Shown one piece after another: positions 10,005 through 17,457 of a stretch of DNA of 64,000 nt (position 1 is its first letter; each line of letters opens with the position of its first letter). The position numbers and the translations under genes were made by a program. Origin of the DNA: Prochlorococcus sp. MIT 0701 (lineage in GTDB: Bacteria; Cyanobacteriota; Cyanobacteriia; PCC-6307; Cyanobiaceae); assembly GCF_000760295.1 (NCBI RefSeq), contig NZ_JNBA01000010.1, forward strand, positions 1 to 64,000, written 5' to 3'. The notes under the pieces were generated by a model. It was not told the origin of the DNA, did not search any database, and saw only the letters and a program-made list of their open reading frames with translations.

Positions 10005-11117
10005 ATGCCTCTGATTACACCCCTTCCCTTCAATCTTCAGGTGCCGATTGTCGGCCTTGTTTTAGCCATTGTCAGTTGGTTGTTGCTAGACACTCTTGGC
10101 AGGCGGTTCCGCTCAGGTTCGTTGAGGCGTGGATTGCTGCTCAGTAGCAGGCAAAGCATTTCCCTGAGTTGCGCACTTGTAGGAGTGATTTGTTGGCTGT
10201 TGGACTTGTTGGATCCGTCATTGATTCAATTCCCGCGTGATGGCGTTAAGGCGTTTGGAATTCTTGTGGTCATAGGTCTTTCCTGGACGCTGCTGTCTTG
10301 GAAGAAGGAGCTCAAGCAAAACCAAGAGAGGTATGCCACTCAGATGTTGCGGGGCTTTGGGGAAAAAGACAGGCGGTTCCTGTTCGATGTTGTTCAGAAG
10401 ACCATCGGTATTGCAGCGATGGTCATTTTGTGGCTGGAGGTGATGCATCTGATGGGTATTTCACCGGCCGTACTGGTTACCGCCGGTGGGGTTGGTGCCG
10501 TTGCATTGGGTTTCGGGGCCAAGGGGATTGTTTCGAATTCCCTAAGCGGCCTAAGTCTTTACGTTAATCGTCCGTTTGTGGTAAGTGACTACATCGATAT
10601 TCCTTCCGAAAATCTTTCTGGAAATGTAGAACATATCGGTTGGTTTTATACCAAGTTGCGTTCCTCTGATCGCCAACCAGTGTACATACCGAACAACATC
10701 TTTACAAGTAAGCCGGTTGTTAATATTGCTGATATAGATAACCGTAGGATTTGGATTGAATTTGGTGTTAATTATGGTGATCGTAGAAGGATTGAGTCGA
10801 TTGTGAGTGATCTTCAGCAGGTTTTAGTTAATCATCCAGATATAGATCAGAGCAAGAAAATGGCCGTGAATTTTACCGGTTATGGCGATTCTAGTCTGAA
10901 TCTACGCTTGGTTTGTTATTCCTCTAGTGGAAACCTAAGCGATGCCTGGGCCTTGCAGCAGAGGCTGCTTCTCAAGATTGGTGATGTGGTTGAAGAGCAT
11001 GGTGCAGGCATGCCATTCCCCACCCGCACTTTGATTCATTCAGGCTCCAATCAAATACCACAAATGATGAATCCTCTGATAGGAATCAATGAAGAATCGG
11101 GTGAAGGTGCAAGTTGA
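10005..11117 (+). CDS. MscS-family mechanosensitive channel
   Basis: 370 residues. Four hydrophobic segments occupy roughly residues 1-170, ending in the pore-lining helix (VTAGGVGAVALGFGAKGIVS) whose Gly/Ala pattern defines MscS TM3. The soluble beta domain follows with LYVNRPFVVSDYI and VYIPNNIFTSKPVVN, then the alpha/beta C-terminal domain. These channels open under membrane tension during hypo-osmotic shock. The frame opens at TTG 9999, but ATG 10005 is the natural start. It stands alone at the left edge of the accessory block; its 3' half is noticeably A/T-richer than the rimP operon. Confidence 0.92.
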   Translation: MPLITPLPFNLQVPIVGLVLAIVSWLLLDTLGRRFRSGSLRRGLLLSSRQSISLSCALVGVICWLLDLLDPSLIQFPRDGVKAFGILVVIGLSWTLLSWKKELKQNQERYATQMLRGFGEKDRRFLFDVVQKTIGIAAMVILWLEVMHLMGISPAVLVTAGGVGAVALGFGAKGIVSNSLSGLSLYVNRPFVVSDYIDIPSENLSGNVEHIGWFYTKLRSSDRQPVYIPNNIFTSKPVVNIADIDNRRIWIEFGVNYGDRRRIESIVSDLQQVLVNHPDIDQSKKMAVNFTGYGDSSLNLRLVCYSSSGNLSDAWALQQRLLLKIGDVVEEHGAGMPFPTRTLIHSGSNQIPQMMNPLIGINEESGEGAS

Positions 11118-11159
11118 CCCTCCCCGATTCTCTTGTCAATTTCTAATATTTAGAATAGA

Positions 11160-11633
11160 TTACCGGCAGCCCTGAACAGAAATTCTGTAACTGAATCCTG
11201 TTGCTCCTGGATCCTTTGCTGTTCCTATCTTGAAATTCACTTGGCTTACCGCTTTCCCGGGAATTGCTTGGATAGGACCAAACATCTTGCCGGTACCCAT
11301 TGGTGGCCGCATGGATTCGTTGACGACTTGTAGGTTGCTGCCATCGCTGAACTTGAGGAAGGCCTGAATTGGGTAGCTGGCGGAATCGGTTGAATCTGCA
11401 GTGAAGAATAGTTTGTAATTGCGATAGGGCTGATTAACAGCAAAGTCTGTATTCCAGTTTGTGCGGCCAAAGGCACTTCCCATCAACCCCTTTGGACGCT
11501 CTACTCTCTTTTTGATGATCTTGTTGCCATCACCGCCAATAGGCATTAGGAATTCACAATTGGCCATGGTTGCCTGAGGGGTAAGCAGTGAGGCCATCAC
11601 CAGGCCAACGGCCACAAAGCGTGATTGATTCAT
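11160..11633 (-). CDS. Secreted protein of unknown function
   Basis: 157 residues with a clear Sec signal peptide (FVAVGLVMASLLTPQATMA, cleavage after about residue 24), then a mature part rich in beta-type sequence (NYKLFFTADSTDSASYPIQAF, KFSDGSNLQVV) and two Cys, one just after the signal peptide (NCEFLMP) and one at the last-but-one residue (QGCR) that could form a disulfide. No family recognised. It is convergent with mscS and separated by a 434-base spacer from the DUF1254 genes, so membership of the block is uncertain. Confidence 0.7.
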   Translation of the reverse strand: MNQSRFVAVGLVMASLLTPQATMANCEFLMPIGGDGNKIIKKRVERPKGLMGSAFGRTNWNTDFAVNQPYRNYKLFFTADSTDSASYPIQAFLKFSDGSNLQVVNESMRPPMGTGKMFGPIQAIPGKAVSQVNFKIGTAKDPGATGFSYRISVQGCR

Positions 11634-12067
11634 AGGAAAGGAATATTCACATCCATAATGATGGCGGGATTGGAGTTTTGCAGTGCAATTGTAATTCTAG
11701 TTAGCCCTTATCACGCAGGTAAAGACCCGCAGGTATCTGTGAAGACTAGGGTTTGCTGCAATTGGCTAATGATTTGAGTAAATGCGTTCTTCAGTCAAGT
11801 CCATCAGTTTGCTTGCAATACTTAGCGTATACATCAGTGCCTAAACTGTTTTGATAGCTGGTGATTGTTAAGCCGCTGCGTGAGCTCCCTCCGATTGATT
11901 GTCACCAGTGGCCTTTCTGATGCGATCTCAGGAGGTTTGCTCACGGTGCATGAAGACGTTGGGGCCAACGCTTAGTTCGGTTAATCAGTGACTTGCTAAT
12001 AATGATAACCAGCACCAAGCTTTATCCAAATCAACCTCGGTTGTCTGAACGATCAACGTCTTGGTAA
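11634..12067. other. Spacer between secreted protein gene and DUF1254 genes
   Basis: 434 bases with no supported gene. A 31-codon ORF (GTG 11880 to TAG 11975) is too short and has no family signature. No intrinsic terminator is seen at the 3' end of the DUF1254 gene that would close the block. Confidence 0.5.
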
Positions 12068-13639
12068 TCAGTTCATCTTTTTGATGGCTCCGAGCCTCCA
12101 GGTTTGATTGAACCAGGGATCAAGTGGCCCATAGAGCCGCAGAATCCCAAACCAACCTTTACTGGGGATGGTTTTGATCCAATTTGCTTTTTTCCCTTCT
12201 GGTGCCTTGGGGCCGAAGTAAAGATCCACGGAACCATCATTATTCACCAGCATGTCTTGGTTGCGTTTGCTGTTTTTACTTGGATAGGGCTGTTCTTTGC
12301 TCTGCAGCATGGAGCGGGTCTGGGGGTCGTAAACCACAAACGACCAGAAATCCTTTGCAGGCGCTTTGGCTGGAATCGTGAGTTTGTATGTGGAACTGCC
12401 ATCGAGGTAATTGCCATCCGCATCACTTGCGGTGTAGGCGTATTGCGAACCTAAGCCTGGAATCTCAAGCTGCATGGCCGGTGTATTGACTGTTGCGAGA
12501 TAAAAGTAAAGGCTGCGGGCATCGATAAAGCGTCCGCCTTGCCCCTTGTCTTTAAGCCACTCATAGCTTCCACCAAGGAAACCTGTTTTCCAGCCACCCG
12601 TCTGATCTTCATAGATGAAAGTGTTGGGATCACGTGGCAAAAATGTGATTGCGCGAGCAGTAGCGTTACCAATAGCTACTGCTTCGATAAGAATATCTTT
12701 CATACGCGCATCGGGATTGAAGCTTTTACCCTTCTCGATCCCAATTGCTGCCAATACTCCAAGTAGCTCTGGAGAAAAAACAGATGATGACTCTCGCTGA
12801 ATTACATCATTGAGCTCATCGTAGAAGCTGTAGTTGTTGGCGTGGATTGTATTAACATTTTTGCCTGTGAAATTCTTGAATTCCATCGCAGGAGGAGCAT
12901 TCTTTTCTGCAAGAGGATAAATTTTCAGGCCTTCCTGAAAGTTGTTGATAGCAGTATCAGTCTTTCCTTCCTGATCAAGGAATCCTCGTAAGATCAGCCA
13001 GTTAATTCTGCTGGGAGTTTTGGCAACAAAATAGCCCTCTGGGATGACTCCTGAATAGCTCTCAGGGACGATTAAATATTTGCCTCCTTTGCCTTTGTCG
13101 GGACCCGGTCCACCCATGTCCACAATAAAGCGGAAATAGGCATCGTTGACGGTGCCAGGACCCATCCCTGGTGGTACTTCAATGACGATCGGGCCATTGT
13201 TTAGATCGAGGAAGGTAGAAGCGTAGACCGTGTCAGTATTTCCGGTGAGCCAGAGCGAGTCTGAGCTCATTAAATTTTCAAAAAGCCCTACCTGGTTACT
13301 TGATTTGATGCCATAGTCATCACGATGACCTACATACATCATTTCCATGGAAGCTGCAGGAATGAAGTTTAGAAATGCTCTGACTCCACGGCCAAGGTCA
13401 ACTTGATAACGAGCGCGTTCAATCGTCTGATCATCAGGTAGACCATCAAAATAGTTGAGATCCCCTATGCGGGTTTTCACTTTGTCTGGCGTTAGAATAT
13501 CTTGAGGGATCGGAGTATTGAAACCCTTGGGTATTTGATCTTTGGCTCTGGCAACTAGGCCACAGGATAATGATGTAAGGGCAAGTGCGGAAACGGCAAT
13601 TTGGAAAGCATGTGAGGTTTTCATTGGAGTAAAATTCAT
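12068..13639 (-). CDS. DUF1254/DUF1214 exported protein, copy A
   Basis: 523 residues (ATG 13639; a second ATG at 13624 is equally possible). A Sec signal peptide (FQIAVSALALTSLSCGLVA) is followed by the DUF1254 domain (GNTDTVYASTFLDLNNGPIV near residue 130) and the C-terminal DUF1214 domain (AKDFWSFVVYDPQTRSML; WIKTIPSKGWFGILRLYGPL). These domains are widespread in secreted proteins of unknown function and often sit near sulfatases or outer-membrane proteins. It is the last gene of the minus-strand block, 26 bases after its paralogue, clearly a tandem duplication. A function cannot be assigned. Confidence 0.88.
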   Translation of the reverse strand: MNFTPMKTSHAFQIAVSALALTSLSCGLVARAKDQIPKGFNTPIPQDILTPDKVKTRIGDLNYFDGLPDDQTIERARYQVDLGRGVRAFLNFIPAASMEMMYVGHRDDYGIKSSNQVGLFENLMSSDSLWLTGNTDTVYASTFLDLNNGPIVIEVPPGMGPGTVNDAYFRFIVDMGGPGPDKGKGGKYLIVPESYSGVIPEGYFVAKTPSRINWLILRGFLDQEGKTDTAINNFQEGLKIYPLAEKNAPPAMEFKNFTGKNVNTIHANNYSFYDELNDVIQRESSSVFSPELLGVLAAIGIEKGKSFNPDARMKDILIEAVAIGNATARAITFLPRDPNTFIYEDQTGGWKTGFLGGSYEWLKDKGQGGRFIDARSLYFYLATVNTPAMQLEIPGLGSQYAYTASDADGNYLDGSSTYKLTIPAKAPAKDFWSFVVYDPQTRSMLQSKEQPYPSKNSKRNQDMLVNNDGSVDLYFGPKAPEGKKANWIKTIPSKGWFGILRLYGPLDPWFNQTWRLGAIKKMN

Positions 13640-13665
13640 TGTTGATGAGGTGATGACTGCTGTTA

Positions 13666-15273
13666 TTAGTCGAGTCTTTGGATATCATTTGGCTGCCAAC
13701 TTTCGTCAAACCAAGACTCAAGTGGCCCATATAGACGCAGTAGAGCGAACCAACCTTTCTCAGGGATTGTTTGAATCCAGTTAGAAGCTTTCCCGTTAGG
13801 AGCTTTGGGCCCAAAGTAAAGATCAACCGATCCGTCATCATTGATCAGGATGTCTTTGTCTCGCTTGCTGTTCTTGCTTGGTAGAGCTTGTGTGGTCTGT
13901 AGTTCCGAACGAGTTTGTGGGTCATAGACCACAAAAGACCAGAAATCCTTTGCAGGAATATTGGCTGGCAGGTTGAGTCTGTAGTTTTTGCCACCATTGA
14001 GAAATTTCTTTTGGGAATCGGTAGCAATCAGGCCGTACTGGGAGCCCACACCTGGCATTTCAAGCACCATGGCTGGAGTATTGACAGTGGCAAGCCAGAA
14101 ATACATTGCCCTTGCGTCTAAGTTTCGCCCTCCTTTGCCTCCATCACGAAGCCATTCATGACTACCACCAACAAAAGGAGTAGTCCATTGTTTGCCGTCG
14201 TAGAGGTATGCCGATCGATCCCTGGGTCTTGTCATCTCTGACCTTGCATAAGCAACGCCAACTTGGACCGCTTCCTCCATCGTGCTTCGTAACGCAGGCG
14301 GAGGATTAAAAGGCACTCCTTTTTCCATCCCAATGGAGGAGGCGAGTCCCCGAATCTCTGGATCTAGGAAGTTGATGGGTTCCCTCTGAATAACTTCATT
14401 CAGCTCGACAAAAAATTGAAAATTGTTGGCATGAACAGTGTTAAACACAAGATCTCCTGCTTCAATGAATTTCATTTTAGGTTGAGAATCTTTGAGGCGA
14501 TAAGGATAAATATGGAGATCTGATTTGTAACTCTGAACTGCTTTATCAGGACTGCCATTTTTATCCAAGAATGCCCTCATTATTAGCCAGTTTGAGTATG
14601 TGGGAGAACGGAACACAAAGTAGTCTTTGCTGTCCGATGGCTCCTGATCACTGGGACCAAGGATTAAGTATTTCCCTCCCTTGCCTCTGTCAGGACCGGG
14701 GGCGCCAGTGTCAGCGACAAAGCGGAAAAATGCATCATTGATCGTGCCTGGGCCAAGGCCCGCAGGGATATTGATTACAAGCGGTCCGGTTTTACTTAGG
14801 TCGAAGAAAACGGAACCGTAAACAGTGTCTGTATTGCCTGTGAGAAATATAGGGTTGGATTCTAAAGGCGACATTAACATGACTTCATTGTAGTCATCTA
14901 CCCCCATCTTTGTATGTCCTTGCCTCAGCATTTCTATGCTCGCAGCAGGCATTAATGACAAGAATGTTTCGTACGCATGGATGAAATCTAGATTTTCATA
15001 GGCAAGTTTTGCACTTGCCTTGTCAGGCAGTCCATCGAAGAAATTAAATGTACCTATGCTTGTTTTAACTGTATCTGGAGTGAGGATGCCTGAGGGTATT
15101 GGAGTAGTGAAATTCTGGGATACTTTTTTTGATGCCGTTGTCTCTGCAAATCCCATTGGGCTTGACAATCCATTCGCCAATGTGCTTATTAGTATCCCCG
15201 CTATCGCCGAAGAAACTCTGCGATTACGGATAGACCGAGTGAATGGACTGATCATGATTACATCGCTGTTCAT
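13666..15273 (-). CDS. DUF1254/DUF1214 exported protein, copy B
   Basis: 535 residues, paralogue of copy A: matching segments include TPIPSGILTPDTVKTSIG against TPIPQDILTPDKVKTRIG, GNTDTVYGSVFFDL, and AKDFWSFVVYDPQTRSEL. An N-terminal signal peptide (VSSAIAGILISTLANGLSS) indicates export. DUF1254 comes first (to about residue 230) and DUF1214 last. It follows grrM by 106 bases on the same strand. The two copies have diverged well beyond recent duplication, so they probably do different jobs. Confidence 0.88.
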   Translation of the reverse strand: MNSDVIMISPFTRSIRNRRVSSAIAGILISTLANGLSSPMGFAETTASKKVSQNFTTPIPSGILTPDTVKTSIGTFNFFDGLPDKASAKLAYENLDFIHAYETFLSLMPAASIEMLRQGHTKMGVDDYNEVMLMSPLESNPIFLTGNTDTVYGSVFFDLSKTGPLVINIPAGLGPGTINDAFFRFVADTGAPGPDRGKGGKYLILGPSDQEPSDSKDYFVFRSPTYSNWLIMRAFLDKNGSPDKAVQSYKSDLHIYPYRLKDSQPKMKFIEAGDLVFNTVHANNFQFFVELNEVIQREPINFLDPEIRGLASSIGMEKGVPFNPPPALRSTMEEAVQVGVAYARSEMTRPRDRSAYLYDGKQWTTPFVGGSHEWLRDGGKGGRNLDARAMYFWLATVNTPAMVLEMPGVGSQYGLIATDSQKKFLNGGKNYRLNLPANIPAKDFWSFVVYDPQTRSELQTTQALPSKNSKRDKDILINDDGSVDLYFGPKAPNGKASNWIQTIPEKGWFALLRLYGPLESWFDESWQPNDIQRLD

Positions 15274-15379
15274 GTCTTTTTATTATACTGATAAATCTTT
15301 GAGGATGGCTTGTACGTTGCTTTAAGCAGCACAAACTTCAACTCTTGCTGCTCGAATATTACTTGAGTTAAAAACGAGT

Positions 15380-16543
15380 TTAGTTGTCTATTGGAGGGCC
15401 AGATTTGAAGCGATCTAATAGAACATCTACAGGTATCTTACTGTTAAAGCGACAAGCATTTGTTTCACTACTGTTCAGGCTTCCGTGCTCCCAGAACTTA
15501 TTGCTTCCCATGCCACCTCCGCAGAAGCCGAAGTAGTTACATTCTTTCTCGCAGCGTTTCACGCCAGATAGCATATCGCTCCATAATGTCTTGAATCGCT
15601 CGGTCTTAGCTGCTTCCATCAGCGAAATCGTACGGATGCTACCAAGATCAAATGTGCCATAGAGCTTTGATGATACTGAAAGAAGTTCAGGGTCAAAGGT
15701 TGAGAAATTACCCTGCCAATCCACACTCAGAATTGAGTAAGGTCGATTGAGTTCATTTTGATTGAGCCGCCGATCTTCGCGAATCAGACTGATCACCTGA
15801 TCAAACTCCCTCAGTACAATTGGGAAACCATCCTGCTCACTTAACTGCCAGAAGGTTTGGAGGAACTGACGATACTGTTCCTCACGCTCGTAGCCCTGCA
15901 TGGATGAACTTGTATGTTCGCCTTCTTGTTCTTCAACATTGAAGCCAACAGAACGAATTTCATTGTCACGGAAGAATTGATACATCCCATTTGGATCATC
16001 CATTGCTGTTGCGGTTACAACGGCAATCGCATGAAATGGGATTTTGTTTCGCTTGAGTGCTTCGATGCCTCGCATTGAGTGGACATGAGAGCCTTCCCCA
16101 TTACGGAAGCAACGATTGGCATCGTGTATGTCCTTGGGGCCATCCACACTGATGCCAACATTGATCTGATTCCTGCGAAAGCATTCACACCAAGCATCGT
16201 TAATCAGTGTGGCATTGGTTTGTACATGTTGTTCAACATGCACTGTTCCATTAGTCCATTTTTCAACAGCTTCGTTGATTAATTGTGTGGCTTTGTCGTA
16301 GTAGCTGCAGGGTAAAGTGAGTGGCTCCCCTGCATGCCACACCAGGCTTAGCTCTTCACCAAAGAAGGGGCTTTCAAAGATGCGTTGCATCAGTAAAGGC
16401 AAAAGCTCAAGATCAAAGATCTTGCGGCTTTTACGATCTGGTAGATAGCAGTATGAGCAGTCCAGATTGCATAGAGAGGTGGACTGAATAACCACCAGGC
16501 CGATTGGGCCGAAGCGACTGATGTTGGGACTTGCTGTTGTCAT
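15380..16543 (-). CDS. grrM: GrrM: cyclophane-forming radical SAM/SPASM maturase
   Basis: 387 residues from ATG 16543 (TTG 16552 is also open). The radical SAM cluster motif CNLDCSYC (C25, C29, C32) binds the 4Fe-4S that cleaves S-adenosylmethionine; HAGEPL and GISVDGP follow. The C-terminal SPASM region has CEKECNYFGFCGGGMG and a later NACRFN, giving ligands for auxiliary clusters. Layout and sequence match the GRRM maturases, which crosslink an aromatic ring to the beta carbon of the residue two positions on in Gly-rich precursors. It lies 19 bases after precursor grrA1. SPASM enzymes also include anaerobic sulfatase maturases, but the adjacent precursors argue for GrrM. Cytoplasmic. Confidence 0.9.
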   Translation of the reverse strand: MTTASPNISRFGPIGLVVIQSTSLCNLDCSYCYLPDRKSRKIFDLELLPLLMQRIFESPFFGEELSLVWHAGEPLTLPCSYYDKATQLINEAVEKWTNGTVHVEQHVQTNATLINDAWCECFRRNQINVGISVDGPKDIHDANRCFRNGEGSHVHSMRGIEALKRNKIPFHAIAVVTATAMDDPNGMYQFFRDNEIRSVGFNVEEQEGEHTSSSMQGYEREEQYRQFLQTFWQLSEQDGFPIVLREFDQVISLIREDRRLNQNELNRPYSILSVDWQGNFSTFDPELLSVSSKLYGTFDLGSIRTISLMEAAKTERFKTLWSDMLSGVKRCEKECNYFGFCGGGMGSNKFWEHGSLNSSETNACRFNSKIPVDVLLDRFKSGPPIDN

Positions 16544-16562
16544 TGAGATCAATGTTGTCTGC

Positions 16563-16934
16563 TTACCAGTTCAAGAAACCCCCACTACCATTTTTCCACT
16601 TGCCACTGCTTCCATTCCTCCAACCACCATTTCTCCATCCACTACTGTTCTTCCAACTTTTTCCGCTTCCATTTTTCCATTTGCCACTACTACTACCATT
16701 CTTCCATGAATTTCCACTACCATTTTTCCATGAGCGTGCCTGATCAGTTTCGCCAGATATTGCATTATTAGGCCCGAGAAATAAGCTCCAACTACTGTTG
16801 CGGATGTCTTTGATGCTCGCTTCAATGGGGTTAGAAGTATTTGGTTGGCTGTAAACCGTAGCCTCTGCAGATTGCGTGATTACAGCAGAAGTTGCTAGTA
16901 ATGCATATAGACTGATTAGAGAGCGAGTTGCCAT
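16563..16934 (-). CDS. grrA: GrrA1: RiPP precursor peptide with W-K/R-N repeats
   Basis: 123 residues. Residues 1-24 form a Sec-type signal (SLYALLATSAVITQSAEA); 26-55 are a conserved leader (VYSQPNTSNPIEASIKDIR, SW); the core from residue 67 is a repeat of W-K-N or W-R-N spaced by Gly/Ser. Sites: W69, W77, W86, W94, W100, W105 and W113, each followed at +2 by Asn, plus F120-L-N122, ending with W123. With 11 Lys/Arg and no acidic residue after D64, the core is strongly cationic. Each W-x-N is a predicted three-residue cyclophane made by GrrM. The leader aligns without gaps with GrrA2. Position-for-position repeats make the DNA itself repetitive. Confidence 0.9.
   Translation of the reverse strand: MATRSLISLYALLATSAVITQSAEATVYSQPNTSNPIEASIKDIRNSSWSLFLGPNNAISGETDQARSWKNGSGNSWKNGSSSGKWKNGSGKSWKNSSGWRNGGWRNGSSGKWKNGSGGFLNW
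16566..16733 (-). repeat. Degenerate tandem repeats encoding the GrrA1 core
   Basis: About eight imperfect copies of a unit that reads TGG AAA/AGA AAT GG(T/A) (AGT GG.) on the minus strand; on the plus strand it appears as recurrent CCATTTTTCCA or CCATTTCTCCA runs. Unit spacing varies from 15 to 27 bases, so the array has grown and shrunk by whole codons while keeping frame. Slippage here would change the number of crosslink sites. Confidence 0.8.
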
Positions 16935-16989
16935 GGTGTAATTAATACAGTATTCGAGCAGTTTAAGTCAGCACTATTGGTGATAAATG

Positions 16990-17031
16990 CATCGATCAAA
17001 GCATTGATGAGTGTCATTGCTTTGATCGATG
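16990..17031 (-). promoter_or_regulatory. 14-bp perfect hairpin between the two precursor genes
   Basis: CATCGATCAAAGCA (16990-17003) and its exact complement TGCTTTGATCGATG (17018-17031) flank a 14-base loop in the 124-base gap between grrA2 and grrA1. No T run follows on the minus strand, so it does not look like an ordinary terminator. It may be an mRNA processing or stabilising element that sets precursor-to-enzyme ratios, or a binding site for a dimeric regulator. Confidence 0.6.
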
Positions 17032-17058
17032 ATGTCGCTTAGGTGGGCTGATTAATCG

Positions 17059-17406
17059 TTACCAATTAGCAAAGCCACGGCCCCCGTAGCCGCCATTCAT
17101 CCAGCCGCCTCCGCCATTGCCCCATCCTCCGCCATTGCCCCAACTTCGGCGAATAACCCCACCACCACCATTCCCCCATGCGCGGCCACCACCGTTGCCC
17201 CATGCTCGAGCAACATTCCTTTCATTAGAGTTTGATTGATCCTCTTTAAGTAATGCTTCCCAGCTGCCAGTTCGAACAGTTTGAATTTTCGCTTCGATGG
17301 GATTCGAAAGGTTAGGTTTATTGTAAACGGCAGCTTCAGCAGACTGCACGACAACAGCTGATGAAGCCAGAAGTACATATATGCCGAGTAGTGAGCGAGG
17401 TGTCAT
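17059..17406 (-). CDS. grrA: GrrA2: RiPP precursor peptide with W-G-N repeats
   Basis: 115 residues from ATG 17406 (MTPRSLLGIYVLLASSAVV); the frame is open 17 codons further up, but the alignment with GrrA1 fixes the start. Signal-like residues 1-25 and leader 27-53 (VYNKPNLSNPIEAKIQTVR, SW) match GrrA1 at the same positions. The core is Gly-rich: W-G-N at W69, W77, W89 and W95, W-M-N at W102, then Y107-G-G without Asn, F112-A-N114 and final W115. Core charge comes only from Arg 67, 75, 86, 87 and 110. The first two sites are at residues 69 and 77 in both peptides. It is a predicted second substrate of GrrM. Confidence 0.9.
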   Translation of the reverse strand: MTPRSLLGIYVLLASSAVVVQSAEAAVYNKPNLSNPIEAKIQTVRTGSWEALLKEDQSNSNERNVARAWGNGGGRAWGNGGGGVIRRSWGNGGGWGNGGGGWMNGGYGGRGFANW

Positions 17407-17457
17407 GAGTTTGTAGAAAAGAGGATGTGAAGGATTGGAATTAGAATTTTCAAGCAA

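Noticed and set aside
11880..11975. 31-codon ORF with a Gly-Gly step (SDAISGG), reminiscent of a double-glycine bacteriocin leader
   Set aside because: Too short, no Shine-Dalgarno, no exporter or peptidase gene nearby, and the residues before Gly-Gly do not match the usual leader pattern.
12068..15273. DUF1254 proteins as further substrates of GrrM
   Set aside because: They have no clustered aromatic-x-Asn motifs and no GrrA-like leader; they are large folded exported proteins.
15380..16543. Radical SAM/SPASM enzyme as an anaerobic sulfatase maturase for the nearby sulfatase
   Set aside because: A complete aerobic FGE with both active-site Cys is encoded next to the sulfatase, and the radical SAM gene sits directly after two W-x-N precursor genes; the GRRM assignment explains the context better.
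16571..16825. 84-codon frame over the GrrA1 repeats, rich in Val/Met/Gly
   Set aside because: It is the same repeat DNA read in another frame; it lacks a start context and the GrrA1 frame aligns with GrrA2.
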